A DNA stretch of 64,000 nucleotides from Fontibacillus phaseoli (GCF_003337355.1 NZ_QPJW01000001.1:1421860-1485859); one strand, 5' to 3'; shown: positions 1 through 7,531, counted from the first letter of the stretch. Program-made: numbers and translations. The notes: generated by a model from the sequence alone, not told the origin.

Positions 1-265
1 TATATTCCATCTTTAAACCGTATTTCGTGTCGTTAGCCAGTTTTACCTTTTCAAGCATAGCCGGGCTGAAATCTACAGCCGTTAATTCAATGTCGGAACG
101 ATAATAAGGCAAGTTACTGCCGGCTCCAACCCCGAGTTCCAACACTTTTCCGAAGGCGGAACTAAGCAAGTGGCGGCGGTGTTCTCCGAGCTCTCGTTTC
201 TCCCTTTTTCTGTCGTACATGTTGGCCTGTTTATCGAATTTGTGAATTTGCTTTTCCACTCTCAT
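1..265 (-). CDS. Class I SAM-dependent methyltransferase (3' end outside window)
   Basis: About 88 N-terminal residues are visible; the gene runs off the left edge. The start ATG at 265 follows AGGAGTGATGTC. The segment LELGVGAGSNLPYY is the glycine-rich motif I of Rossmann-type methyltransferases, followed by the acidic strand-end TAVDFSPAML (motif II). It resembles small UbiE/phospholipid-N-methyltransferase-like proteins, but the substrate cannot be told. It lies downstream of the TetR gene on the same strand and has its own copy of the operator-like sequence upstream, so it is probably controlled by that regulator. Confidence 0.8.
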   Translation of the reverse strand, partial: MRVEKQIHKFDKQANMYDRKREKRELGEHRRHLLSSAFGKVLELGVGAGSNLPYYRSDIELTAVDFSPAMLEKVKLANDTKYGLKMEY

Positions 266-304
266 GACATCACTCCTCTTTAGATACTTAATAATATTCT
301 ATTC

Positions 305-324
305 AAATACTAACTAGTATGTTA
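305..324. promoter_or_regulatory. Putative TetR operator before the methyltransferase gene
   Basis: The 14-bp core ATACTAACTAGTAT (307-320) is a dyad with perfect 6-bp arms. The 20-bp stretch around it matches the site at 1192-1211 upstream of the TetR gene (AAATAC, four variable bases, TAGTATGT, one base, A). It lies about 40 bp upstream of the methyltransferase start codon. Confidence 0.6.
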
Positions 325-384
325 AAACTAAAAATAAACCCCGTAAAATATTCTGCGGACAGGTTGTACGGGGTACATAAACTC

Positions 385-1161
385 TTATTTGGGCGCAATA
401 CCTTGCCATATCACTTTAGCCATAGTATGGAGCAACTGCTGAGGCTGACAACGGACCGGATCGATCATCCATTCGATGACGACTCCTTTCAGCAACGCAT
501 CCACCATAATACCGAGCGACTGCGGATCAAGATTATCCGCTATATATCCTTTTTGCTGCATTTGTAACAGAAATGTCCCTAAAGTTTCCAAACTTTTGCC
601 ATACATCGCTTGCAGCTTCTCCCGGATTTCCTGCTCCCTGCTGGAAGTGACGAATTCAAAAAACAGAAGGGAACCCCCATCCCCGGATTCCAGGCAATCA
701 AACTGGGACTGAAGCCAGACCGTCAAAGCAGCTTCCGGATTAGCAACTTCCAACAGGTTCTCGATCTGCACCGGCAGTTGATGCATCTGCTGCGATAAAT
801 TTCTTTCCATGATAGCCAGGAATAAATCCTGCTTACTTGAAAAGTGCCAATAAACGGCTCCCTTGGTTAAACCAGCTTCAGCTGCGACTTTGTCCAAAGA
901 TGTCGTGGTGTATCCCTGTTCGGCAAAAGTTTTTGCGGCAGCTTCCAAAATCCGGGTACGCGTATCATTTAGCGATTCTTGATTTTCACATTGCTTCTCC
1001 ATCAGCCAGTTTCTCATCCCCTGCTTATCTCCAAAATGACGGCGCACGGCGGTCCAGTGGACACCTGCCAAATGGGCAACTTCCGCAAAGGTGATCTGAT
1101 CGAACGGCTTGGTGCCCGCCAATTCCTGCGCGGCTTCCAGAACCTGGTTTCTAACGCTCAT
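385..1161 (-). CDS. TetR/AcrR-type regulator with two tandem DNA-binding domains
   Basis: The 258-residue protein has two TetR N-terminal helix-turn-helix domains in series. The first is residues 1-57, with recognition region AGVHWTAVRRHFGDKQ; the second is about 66-113, with AGLTKGAVYWHFSSKQDL. One ligand/dimer domain follows (about 115-258). Ordinary TetR proteins are about 190-210 residues with a single such domain. The start has GGGAG six bases upstream. The second domain is the more canonical; the first is divergent (H-W-T-A-V-R-R). Matching operator-like sequences lie upstream of this gene and of the downstream methyltransferase, which suggests autoregulation and control of that gene. 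The ligand is unknown. Confidence 0.88.
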   Translation of the reverse strand: MSVRNQVLEAAQELAGTKPFDQITFAEVAHLAGVHWTAVRRHFGDKQGMRNWLMEKQCENQESLNDTRTRILEAAAKTFAEQGYTTTSLDKVAAEAGLTKGAVYWHFSSKQDLFLAIMERNLSQQMHQLPVQIENLLEVANPEAALTVWLQSQFDCLESGDGGSLLFFEFVTSSREQEIREKLQAMYGKSLETLGTFLLQMQQKGYIADNLDPQSLGIMVDALLKGVVIEWMIDPVRCQPQQLLHTMAKVIWQGIAPK

Positions 1162-1191
1162 TCTCTTCTCCCTGCTTATCCATTTATTTAT

Positions 1192-1211
1192 AAATACCGG
1201 TTAGTATGTGA
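1192..1211. promoter_or_regulatory. Putative TetR operator before the tandem-domain regulator gene
   Basis: The core ATACCGGTTAGTAT (1194-1207) has ATAC/GTAT outer arms. It shares 14 of 14 fixed positions with the second site at 305-324 outside the central variable bases. It is about 35 bp upstream of the TetR start codon, as expected for autorepression. Confidence 0.6.
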
Positions 1212-1370
1212 ATATAATATTATGCTTTTTTAATAAATGCAACAAATGCTTTAATTCTCCCTTTAGAGTCAGTTTTGCAATCTTGCTCTCCTATTATGGA
1301 AACGTCAAATAACCCGGTTTTGTGTGTTACACTGGGCACGTAAAAAATCATATAGGAGATGTGGCCAAAC

Positions 1371-1991
1371 ATGCATACCGTAATTAAACCTAAAATTCTT
1401 TATTTCGGCACTACCGTCGTGCTGATCAGTACGTTAAATGAAGACGGATCCCCGAATTTGGCGCCGATGTCATCGGCCTGGTGGCTTAATGAATCCTGTA
1501 TGCTTGGACTTAGCCATAAATCGCAGACCGTGCAAAATTTGATACGGGAACGACAGTGCGTCCTTAACTTGCCCTCCCCGGATTTGATTCCAGCGATCGA
1601 CAATCTGACCTTGCTAACCGGGCGGAATCCCGTACCGGATTCAAAGGCAGAGCGAGGATATATGTACGAAAAAGATAAATTTGGCGTCTCGGGATTATCT
1701 CCGCTTCCTTCCCATCAGGTAAGAGCACCGCGCGTGGAACAATGTCCTGTCCATTTGGAAGCATCCGTAGTACAATTACATTCATTCGAAGCACCGAGTT
1801 CCCTGACGGCCATCGAAGTGCGCATCGAAAAAGTGCATGTTGAGGATAGCCTGCTTATGGAGGGAAAGCCCCATCATATCGATCCATCCAAATGGAATCC
1901 GATGATCATGAATTTTTGTCAGTATTTTGGATTAAGCGAGCAGTTATCGGCGTCTAAATTAGCTCCTGTTTTTGGACTTGGCTCCTCCTGA
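1371..1991 (+). CDS. Flavin reductase-like, FMN-binding split-barrel protein
   Basis: About 206 residues. The N-terminal half has the split-barrel pattern of the flavin-reductase/DIM6-NTAB family: TTVVLISTLNEDGSPNLAPMSS, then WWLNESCMLGL and a VLNLPSPDLI strand. Such proteins bind FMN noncovalently and usually act as NAD(P)H:flavin oxidoreductases or flavin-dependent reductases. I chose the ATG at 1371 (MHTVIKPK) because AGGAG lies 12 bases upstream; the in-frame ATG at 1359 abuts that same motif and is too close. The gene stands alone just upstream of an oxidoreductase gene on the same strand; a link between them is possible but unproven. Confidence 0.8.
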   Translation: MHTVIKPKILYFGTTVVLISTLNEDGSPNLAPMSSAWWLNESCMLGLSHKSQTVQNLIRERQCVLNLPSPDLIPAIDNLTLLTGRNPVPDSKAERGYMYEKDKFGVSGLSPLPSHQVRAPRVEQCPVHLEASVVQLHSFEAPSSLTAIEVRIEKVHVEDSLLMEGKPHHIDPSKWNPMIMNFCQYFGLSEQLSASKLAPVFGLGSS

Positions 1992-2055
1992 CAAAGCCTT
2001 GTGCTGGATCTGGCTTGCCCTGCAAAACCCTATTTTATAAAGTGGAGTGATCGGA

Positions 2056-2724
2056 TTGAGTATGAAGAACAAAAGTGCATTAATTCTCGGTGCAACGGGG
2101 CTCATCGGAAACGAACTTTTGCAGTTATTATTGCAGTCGGACACTTATGAACGCGTCACCGTGTTGGTTCGTAAACCGGTAGCGGTTCAGCATCCGAAGC
2201 TTACTCAAATTCCGGTAGACTTCAATCGATTAGATAACTTTGAGGATGCTTTTGCCGTCCATGATATATTTTGCTGCCTTGGAACAACCATTAAGAAGGC
2301 GGGGGCGCAGTCGGCGTTCAAATTGGTCGATTTCGAATATCCGCTCAAAGCTGCACAGTTAGCCAAAAAACAAGGCGCACGGCAGTACTTGATCGTATCG
2401 GCCATAGGAGCCGACAGCCGGTCCAAAGTCTTTTATAGCCGCACAAAAGGTGAAATCGAAGAGGCTTTGAGACAACTCAAATTTCCTTCCCTGCATATAT
2501 TCCGCCCTTCTTTATTGCTGGGAAAAAGAAATGAGTTTCGCCTGGGGGAGAAAGCGGCAACCCTGCTTAGTCCGGTTTTTTCCCCGTTGATGATGGGATC
2601 GTTGAAAAAGTATAAGCCGATTCAAGCGAAAGAGGTAGCTCAAGCGATGGTTGCGGTGGCGAACGGAAATCAAAGCGGCGAATTTGTTTATGATTGGACC
2701 GAAATGAAAAGGAACGACAAATAA
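2056..2724 (+). CDS. NAD(P)-binding Rossmann oxidoreductase (atypical SDR / HTATIP2-like)
   Basis: About 222 residues. The N-terminal ALILGATGLIGNELLQ is the glycine-rich dinucleotide-binding loop. DIFCCLGTTIKKAG, LIVSAIGADSRSKVFYSRTKGEIE and LHIFRPSLLLGKR are the hallmark blocks of the short NAD(P)H-binding proteins related to human HTATIP2/CC3. The YSRTKG segment supplies a Y-x3-K-like pair. TTG at 2056 is preferred as start because GGAG is eight bases upstream; ATG 2062 is the alternative. The reaction is not known. Confidence 0.8.
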   Translation: MSMKNKSALILGATGLIGNELLQLLLQSDTYERVTVLVRKPVAVQHPKLTQIPVDFNRLDNFEDAFAVHDIFCCLGTTIKKAGAQSAFKLVDFEYPLKAAQLAKKQGARQYLIVSAIGADSRSKVFYSRTKGEIEEALRQLKFPSLHIFRPSLLLGKRNEFRLGEKAATLLSPVFSPLMMGSLKKYKPIQAKEVAQAMVAVANGNQSGEFVYDWTEMKRNDK

Positions 2725-2768
2725 AAAGGATTGAAGCATGAACCCTCTCCAACCCCTACTAGGACCTA

Positions 2769-2948
2769 TTATTTTGCCGGCTCCCACTTGCAACGAATCG
2801 GAGACGTAATAGCTTCTTCCTGCTTCAGTTCTTTAAACGCCTTGTCGATCTCTTTCCGGTCCAATCCGGAGAGCTGTTCCACTTCACCTGCGCTGACTGG
2901 TTTACCGGCTGCTTTCATAGTTTCGAGTACTTGTTCTTTCACACTCAC
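2769..2948 (-). CDS. Small winged-helix DNA-binding-like protein
   Basis: About 59 residues starting at GTG 2948, five bases after a strong GGAGGTGA. The fold reads as one winged helix: VKEQVLETMKAAGKPVSAGEVEQ, then SGLDRKEIDKAFKELKQEE as recognition region, then a wing ending KWEPAK. It is close to a MarR/ArsR-like DNA-binding core with nothing else attached. A LexA-box-like sequence at 2987-3000 lies about 40 bp upstream, so DNA-damage control is possible. No partner gene is evident. Confidence 0.7.
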   Translation of the reverse strand: MSVKEQVLETMKAAGKPVSAGEVEQLSGLDRKEIDKAFKELKQEEAITSPIRCKWEPAK

Positions 2949-2986
2949 CTGGGTCACCTCCATTCCTACATTTACCACAACAATAC

Positions 2987-3000
2987 CAAACATTCGTTCC
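2987..3000 (-). promoter_or_regulatory. LexA (SOS)-box-like site upstream of the small winged-helix gene
   Basis: Read on the minus strand the site is GGAACGAATGTTTG, 12 of 14 positions of the Gram-positive LexA/DinR consensus CGAACRNRYGTTYC. It is preceded by CTAGGAT and followed by GTATTGT, exactly as at 6862-6875. Confidence 0.5.
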
Positions 3001-3058
3001 CGATCCTAGGCTGTTTGAAAAATGTTCATTTTTGTAAGCATCTCTTCAGCACGCTGGT

Positions 3059-3601
3059 CTAATAAGGAAAATCATTCCAATCGATCTGCGTCCTTTTATT
3101 TTCCGCCCAATCGTTTTTTAGAATTGCGTAACCGATGGAGTCATGTATTTTTCCGTCTTCGGAAGGCCAGGATTGGCGGTGAAACGCTTCTTTCACGAAA
3201 CCTGCATGATGAAACGTTTTCCGCATGGCATAATTATCAGCGCGTGTATGGCCCTCAAGCCGGATCTTATCTTCGTAATTCGAAAATAGGTATTCAACGA
3301 GTTTCTTCACCGCTTGTCCCCCATACCCCTGCCCGCGATGCCGCGCACCGATACGGATATCAAACATCGGTGTAGGATCTTCAAGGTCGAAAACCCGAAG
3401 CAATCCGATTCTTGCTCCCTTATCGTCAACAATCCAGAACGTCTTCTTCTCTTCCGTAGAGTCATACCTTCCCGATAAGATCTGCTCTCGCACGGCCGCT
3501 TCCGTTAATGTCGAGACTCCATGAAATGGCCACCCCTCCCCGGATAGGAAAGAAACTAACTCATCCGCTTCATCAAAATAGAGCTGCAAATTCACAGACA
3601 T
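3059..3601 (-). CDS. GNAT family N-acetyltransferase
   Basis: 180 residues with a RimJ/RimL-like layout. The acetyl-CoA pyrophosphate loop is RIGARHRGQGYGGQAVKKLVEYLF (about 107-130), preceded by the strand GLLRVFDLEDPTPMFDI and followed by ADNYAMRKTFHHAGFVKEAFHR, the typical C-terminal N-x-A-x-R-x-x-x-x-x-G-F block. The substrate is unknown. It probably forms a single transcription unit; the next gene upstream is another, unrelated GNAT protein with its own terminator between them. Confidence 0.88.
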   Translation of the reverse strand: MSVNLQLYFDEADELVSFLSGEGWPFHGVSTLTEAAVREQILSGRYDSTEEKKTFWIVDDKGARIGLLRVFDLEDPTPMFDIRIGARHRGQGYGGQAVKKLVEYLFSNYEDKIRLEGHTRADNYAMRKTFHHAGFVKEAFHRQSWPSEDGKIHDSIGYAILKNDWAENKRTQIDWNDFPY

Positions 3602-3640
3602 GATTCAACCTCCATTTGCTACTTCAATATTTCCACAATC

Positions 3641-3679
3641 TAAAACGCCTACCAAGTTCATCATACTTGATAGGCGCCT
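3641..3679 (-). terminator. Rho-independent terminator after the YsnE-like gene
   Basis: On the minus strand GCGCCTATCAAG pairs with CTTGGTAGGCG (one G-T pair) and ends in GTTTTAG. It lies just beyond the stop of the gene at 3695-4159. Confidence 0.8.
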
Positions 3680-3694
3680 CATTGGAATAGCTGA

Positions 3695-4159
3695 TTATAA
3701 TTCCTTTGTCATAAATACGCTGTTGGGATCCTCAATGTAATCGGCAAACGGAGCGCAATAGGTGAATCCGTACTTTTCATAAAGTTTTTTGGCGGGTTCG
3801 AAGGCAGCCATGGAGCCCGTCTCCAAACTTAACCGGACATATCCGCGGCGCTTGGCTTCATGTATAAGATGTTCCATCATCAACTTGGCAACGCCTTTTC
3901 TTAGATGAGCAGTAGACGTTTTCATGGATTTGACCTCCGCGTGCTGGTTGTCCAGCTCTTTAAGCGCTCCGCAGCCAAGCAGTTCATTCCCTTCCCAGAC
4001 GCTCCAAAAAGTGATTTCCGGTTTTCTCAATTTTTCAAGATCAAGCGCGTGAATGCTTTCCGGCGGCGAATGCAATGTCATGCTATGGAGATGCTCTCCG
4101 ATTAATCGAGCTACTTCCGGTCCGGTTAGATCGTCCACTCTAATATCCAATCCTATCAC
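3695..4159 (-). CDS. GNAT family N-acetyltransferase, YsnE-like
   Basis: 154 residues. HSPPESIHALDLEKLRKPEITFWSVW is the N-terminal block typical of the YsnE/PhnO-like group, followed by LLGCGALKEL, the loop STAHLRKGVAKLMMEHLIHEA (acetyl-CoA binding, with the usual R/Q-x-x-G-x-G/A) and KKLYEKYGFTYCAPFADY. In Bacillus, YsnE has been linked to indole-3-acetate production, but the true substrate is not established. The gene ends in a clear terminator. Confidence 0.85.
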   Translation of the reverse strand: MIGLDIRVDDLTGPEVARLIGEHLHSMTLHSPPESIHALDLEKLRKPEITFWSVWEGNELLGCGALKELDNQHAEVKSMKTSTAHLRKGVAKLMMEHLIHEAKRRGYVRLSLETGSMAAFEPAKKLYEKYGFTYCAPFADYIEDPNSVFMTKEL

Positions 4160-4260
4160 TCACCATTCTCTGACTTTTTTTTAATCCATAGTATATGTTT
4201 TATTTTTTGCTCGCTCAACGCTACCATGGATTGTTAGAATGATAAATATTGGAAGAATGA

Positions 4261-4731
4261 TTATTTCCCTTGTGCGACGGACTTGCTAGGCTGACGCAAA
4301 CCTCCGAATTTGAACACGAATATTCCGGCCACGATAACTAACACGCCAACCAGCTGTTTCCAGGTAAACGGTACTTGCTGAAGCCCGAACCAGCCCAACG
4401 AGTCCCATAACAAAGCAAAAATGAGCTGGGATGTCATCACGATGGAGACGGCATAGGTTGGCCCGAGAAGCTTGATCCCGTTGACCATGCAGACGACGAC
4501 TCCCACGCCGATAATGCCGCTGAACCAAAACCACATTTGCATATGTTCAAGACGGAACATATTAGCCCCTTCAAAAATCAAGCCGAACAGGAAAGAGGTG
4601 AGAAATCCCAACCCTAGCACTAAGGTCGTCGTTGCCCAGGAATTGGCGTGTTCATTTACCTTGCTGTTATAAATATTTTGCAAACCCACCAGCGAACCGG
4701 CGAGCAGCGCCCAAAAAAGCCCAAGCAACAT
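4261..4731 (-). CDS. DUF606/YdcZ-type DMT transporter subunit (first of a pair)
   Basis: 156 residues with five hydrophobic segments (about 2-20, 35-55, 67-85, 95-113, 122-142), the size and pattern of half-length drug/metabolite transporters of the DUF606 family. Short tail KFGGLRQPSKSVAQGK. Its start lies 4 bp after the stop of the Crp-like regulator gene, so it is the last gene of a three-gene unit transporter-regulator-transporter. The partner at 5514-5939 is a paralogue; such proteins are thought to work as heterodimers. The cargo is unknown. Confidence 0.85.
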   Translation of the reverse strand: MLLGLFWALLAGSLVGLQNIYNSKVNEHANSWATTTLVLGLGFLTSFLFGLIFEGANMFRLEHMQMWFWFSGIIGVGVVVCMVNGIKLLGPTYAVSIVMTSQLIFALLWDSLGWFGLQQVPFTWKQLVGVLVIVAGIFVFKFGGLRQPSKSVAQGK

Positions 4732-4735
4732 TGCT

Positions 4736-5449
4736 TTATACCTCCTTCCCTTTCTCGTAAATATTATGGCTGGCCAACGCGCTCAAACCCTCACGGTCCT
4801 TCACGATTATGCCGCTTTTTGTTCGTTCTATAAGTCCATCCGAGCAAAATTGAAAGAGAATCCGGTTCAGATGTCTGTAGCTGACCCCTATCAAGTTTGC
4901 CGCGTCTTTCAAGCTAGCCGTACTTAGCTGCCCGTGAAATAGGGAATCTTCATCATCAAAGGAAACGGACAATAAGTAGCTTGCCAGACGCACTTCCACC
5001 GGATACATCAAATTGAAGCTTAATGAATTGGATTTGATGAAAAATTTATTGGTGATAATTCCCAGCAAAAATTGCAGAAAGGGTACATCGTCCTTCGCAA
5101 ATTGCCTTAACCAACGGTAGGAAAGGCCGATCATATGAACCGAGGTAACCGCTTCGACGGTATTTATAATCTCCGTATGCTGAACATACTCGATATCTCC
5201 AACTACTTCCAGGGGCGTCTTAAACGCGAGAATCAGCGTTTTTCCCTCCACTGAAGTCGTATAGATTTTAATCTTCCCTTTAACAAGCACATATAGGACC
5301 TCGGAGGGATCGCCTTGGGAACATATCAATTCTCCGACATCAAAGCCGTACAGCGTCAAATGGGATTTTAAAAGCCCATGGAAAACGGTGTCCAGCTCAA
5401 AAGCCTGCAGGTAGGAGTTTAAAAGCTCCTCGTCTTTCATCTCTCTCAT
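4736..5449 (-). CDS. Crp/Fnr family regulator, YeiL-like
   Basis: 237 residues: a cyclic-nucleotide-binding-type beta barrel (about 25-115, including ELICSQGDPSEVLYVLVKGKIKIY), a long dimer helix, and a winged helix (about 170-225) with recognition helix LIGVSYRHLNRILFQFCSDGLI, very similar in spacing to E. coli YeiL (EYLGVSYRHLLYVLAQF). There is no N-terminal Cys cluster of the FNR type, and only one Cys in the C-terminal part. It sits between two DUF606 transporter genes, which it presumably controls. A perfect 14-bp dyad at 6004-6017 upstream of the first transporter is a candidate site. Confidence 0.87.
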   Translation of the reverse strand: MREMKDEELLNSYLQAFELDTVFHGLLKSHLTLYGFDVGELICSQGDPSEVLYVLVKGKIKIYTTSVEGKTLILAFKTPLEVVGDIEYVQHTEIINTVEAVTSVHMIGLSYRWLRQFAKDDVPFLQFLLGIITNKFFIKSNSLSFNLMYPVEVRLASYLLSVSFDDEDSLFHGQLSTASLKDAANLIGVSYRHLNRILFQFCSDGLIERTKSGIIVKDREGLSALASHNIYEKGKEV

Positions 5450-5513
5450 TTATTTTTCGTCACCCCCGGTAACAGTTCATTATGCCCGTTATTCTTCATC
5501 TATTTTCATGAGT

Positions 5514-5939
5514 TTATAATCTTAAAATAATTACGCCCGCGATCATCATTACAATTCCGATAAACTGGGGCAGCTTCATTTTTTGCTTCACTACGCCAAA
5601 CCAGCCGTTAATATCGACGAGAAAAGTTAATCCGAGTTGTGCAATCAGCAGTGCCGATATGGTAAACGTAACCCCGGTTTGCTGAATCGCCGTAACGTTG
5701 CCGAAAATAATGATCGCCGCCAATGCGCCGCCTGTCAAATATAACGGCTTTACTTGCTTGAACTGCCGCCATTTGCTCTCACGGACAAACATCAGGATTA
5801 GCAAAGCCGTAACAAACCCGGTCATCTGCGTAATCGCTGCCGCCTGCCAAGTGCCGATATCCTGGCTGATCCGGGAATTGGCCACGCCCTGCAGCGTAAT
5901 AAATGCCCCGGCCAAGAACGCAAATATCAATCCTCTCAT
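5514..5939 (-). CDS. DUF606/YdcZ-type DMT transporter subunit (second of a pair)
   Basis: 141 residues, almost entirely hydrophobic with five predicted membrane segments; begins MRGLIFAFLAGAFITLQGVANSRIS, the motif that defines DUF606 halves (the paralogue at 4261-4731 has LAGSLVGLQNIYNSKV in the same place). The start has GGAGGAG upstream. It is the first gene of the transporter-Crp-transporter unit. Confidence 0.85.
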   Translation of the reverse strand: MRGLIFAFLAGAFITLQGVANSRISQDIGTWQAAAITQMTGFVTALLILMFVRESKWRQFKQVKPLYLTGGALAAIIIFGNVTAIQQTGVTFTISALLIAQLGLTFLVDINGWFGVVKQKMKLPQFIGIVMMIAGVIILRL

Positions 5940-6003
5940 GTCTGTTTCTCTCCTCCGTGAAAACTGTTCCTCCTAATTAAAAGATATCCTCAAGTTTTTG
6001 GAA

Positions 6004-6017
6004 AGGACATATGTCCT
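6004..6017. promoter_or_regulatory. Perfect 14-bp dyad, candidate operator of the YeiL-like regulator
   Basis: AGGACATATGTCCT is fully self-complementary and lies about 65 bp upstream of the first DUF606 gene. It differs from the classical TGTGA-N6-TCACA Crp/FNR box, so the link to the Crp-like protein rests on position only. Confidence 0.4.
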
Positions 6018-6077
6018 CGGCTAATTGATGTACAAGAAGCCTCTTTTGAAATGAGTGGGGATTCTATTATAAATGCA

Positions 6078-6110
6078 TAAAAAAAGCACGTCACCTATCG
6101 TGTCATGCTT
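6078..6110 (-). terminator. Rho-independent terminator of the secreted-protein gene
   Basis: On the minus strand AGCATGACAC, loop, GTGACGTGCT then seven T. Imperfect stem with two mismatches; sits 17 bp after the stop of the gene at 6127-6759. Confidence 0.7.
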
Positions 6111-6126
6111 TGTCGGCAAGTATTTA

Positions 6127-6759
6127 TTATTCAGCCGGCACTACTTCGCTATCGGGAGTTAAACTCGTAAACGGTACACTTTCGTCTTCATTGGAAATCT
6201 CCTTGAAATAAACCACTTCTTCTTCCTGGGAGAAACTCAAAAACTCGTCCAATACCAGGAGATTTTCAACCTTCAGTTTACCATCCGCAGTAATGCTCAG
6301 CGATCCGAATTCACCGTCATAAACCAGTCCATCGAATGCAGGACTGTTTACGAGAACGATTTGTACATCCTGAAAAAAGACGACCTGGCTTCCTGTCGAT
6401 TCGCCGACAATTCGTAAAGGTACATAGACGCTACCGTCTTTTGAGAAAGGTGCTGCTTGAAGCGCCTTCTTTTGTCCATTGACATAGGCCGTTTTGCTTC
6501 CGATCGTGAACGTGACTTTCAAGTTGCTTTTTGTTCCCGTAACCTGATTGGTTTTTGAATTATAATTGATCGCCAGGCCAAGCTCATTGAATAATTCCCG
6601 AAACGGAACGAAAGTGATTTTATTTTTGACTACCGCATTCCCTTGCAAAGGTTTGCCGTCTACCACCACATCAAGCTTTCCAAGAAATGCCGACGCTGCT
6701 GACGGCATGGACGACACGGCTACCAGAACTACGAATAAGGCCATTATTAATTTTTTCAA
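6127..6759 (-). CDS. Secreted protein with copper-amine-oxidase N-terminal-like domain
   Basis: About 210 residues. A signal peptide (LKKLIMALFVVLVAVSSMPSAASA, with an A-x-A cleavage site) is followed by one Cu-amine-oxidase-N-like beta domain (about 28-130): NKITFVPFRELFNELGLAINYNSKTNQVTGT and GSVYVPLRIVGESTGSQVVF are the two repeats typical of this domain, common in exported Paenibacillus proteins where no oxidase activity is implied. The C-terminal 70 residues are acidic and unrecognised. TTG 6759 is chosen as start because GGAGG lies eight bases upstream. A LexA-box match lies in its promoter region (6862-6875). Confidence 0.82.
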   Translation of the reverse strand: MKKLIMALFVVLVAVSSMPSAASAFLGKLDVVVDGKPLQGNAVVKNKITFVPFRELFNELGLAINYNSKTNQVTGTKSNLKVTFTIGSKTAYVNGQKKALQAAPFSKDGSVYVPLRIVGESTGSQVVFFQDVQIVLVNSPAFDGLVYDGEFGSLSITADGKLKVENLLVLDEFLSFSQEEEVVYFKEISNEDESVPFTSLTPDSEVVPAE

Positions 6760-6861
6760 CACGGTTTCCTCCAAATTTGCTTTCTTTTATTTCGATATGT
6801 ATTCTCCCTTAATTTTGCTGACTCCCGTCGCCTCCATTTCCACATTTTACATTTACAATAC

Positions 6862-6875
6862 CAAACATTCGTTCG
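6862..6875 (-). promoter_or_regulatory. LexA (SOS)-box-like site upstream of the secreted-protein gene
   Basis: On the minus strand CGAACGAATGTTTG fits the Bacillus LexA consensus CGAACRNRYGTTYC at 13 of 14 positions. It is flanked by CTAGGATAA and GTATTGT, as at 2987-3000. It lies about 100 bp upstream of the start codon. Confidence 0.55.
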
Positions 6876-6976
6876 TTATCCTAGTCCAATTATAAAAATG
6901 TCATATTTATTTAAAATATAGAATTATAGGGCAGTTAGTCGATGATTCATTCACAATTTAGAGGATTCATTTTTTT

Positions 6977-7007
6977 ACTTGCAAAGTGCAAGTGTATAGT
7001 TTATAAC
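6977..7007 (+). promoter_or_regulatory. Promoter and operator of the MarR-arsM cluster
   Basis: TTGCAA (6979-6984) and TATAAC (7002-7007) are separated by 17 bp. The dyad ACTTGCA-AAG-TGCAAGT (6977-6993, perfect 7-bp arms) covers the -35 box, the expected position for autorepression by the MarR protein encoded next. Confidence 0.7.
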
Positions 7008-7027
7008 TAGTTTATGAGGTGAATTTA

Positions 7028-7477
7028 ATGGAAAATGCTCGCGAGCTGTTTCAAATCATGACGCGCCGTTTCGGCTTACTCAACAAAAATTGCTGCACCG
7101 TCGGAGATCGTGATGTTTCGCTGGTTCAAAGCCATATTTTATATGAAATAGGCCGGCAGCATAAACCTTCCATGCAGGAAATTGCTGAAACGCTAGGTAC
7201 CGATATTACGACATTCAGCCGTCAAGTCCAGTCTCTCGTAAAGATGAGCCTGGTTCGGAAGACGCCTGACGCCAATGACCGGCGGATTTTTACGCTCTCT
7301 CTAACAACGGAGGGCAAATTCGTCGCCGGTTCCATTGATGAAAAAATGAACGGTTATCTGGAGGATGTCTTTTCGCAAATGACACCCTTTGAGAAAGAAA
7401 CCGTCCTCCGCTCGGTCCGGCTGTTTAACGAGGCAATGGGGAAATCAGACAAATGCTGCAATCCTGTGTCCGGGTGA
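7028..7477 (+). CDS. MarR family regulator with vicinal cysteine pairs
   Basis: 149 residues. Winged helix: PSMQEIAETLGTDITTFSRQVQSLVKMSLVRKTPDANDRRIFTLSLT (about 54-100), with the DANDRR wing typical of MarR. The ATG at 7028 follows GAGGTG by six bases. Cys22-Cys23 lies before the DNA-binding domain and Cys143-Cys144 near the C-terminus; vicinal cysteines are rare in MarR proteins and are the type of ligand used for As(III) in other arsenic sensors. It is followed by a Cys-tailed small protein and arsM, so an arsenic-responsive repressor is a reasonable inference. A second, weaker copy of its operator lies at 7494-7510. Confidence 0.88.
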   Translation: MENARELFQIMTRRFGLLNKNCCTVGDRDVSLVQSHILYEIGRQHKPSMQEIAETLGTDITTFSRQVQSLVKMSLVRKTPDANDRRIFTLSLTTEGKFVAGSIDEKMNGYLEDVFSQMTPFEKETVLRSVRLFNEAMGKSDKCCNPVSG

Positions 7478-7493
7478 TTTTCACCCCATTCAT

Positions 7494-7510
7494 ACTTGCA
7501 AATTACAAAC
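7494..7510. promoter_or_regulatory. Second operator-like copy between marR and the Cys-tailed gene
   Basis: ACTTGCAAATTACAAAC matches the upstream dyad ACTTGCAAAGTGCAAGT at 13 of 17 positions, retaining the left arm. It lies 22 bp upstream of the small gene. Confidence 0.4.
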
Positions 7511-7531
7511 ATTAGCGAGGGAGGTCATCTG

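Noticed and set aside
2987..6875. The common flank of the two LexA-like sites as an insertion-sequence end
   Set aside because: The shared stretch is about 30 bp, in the same position relative to a gene start, and there is no transposase or target duplication; a regulated promoter fits better.
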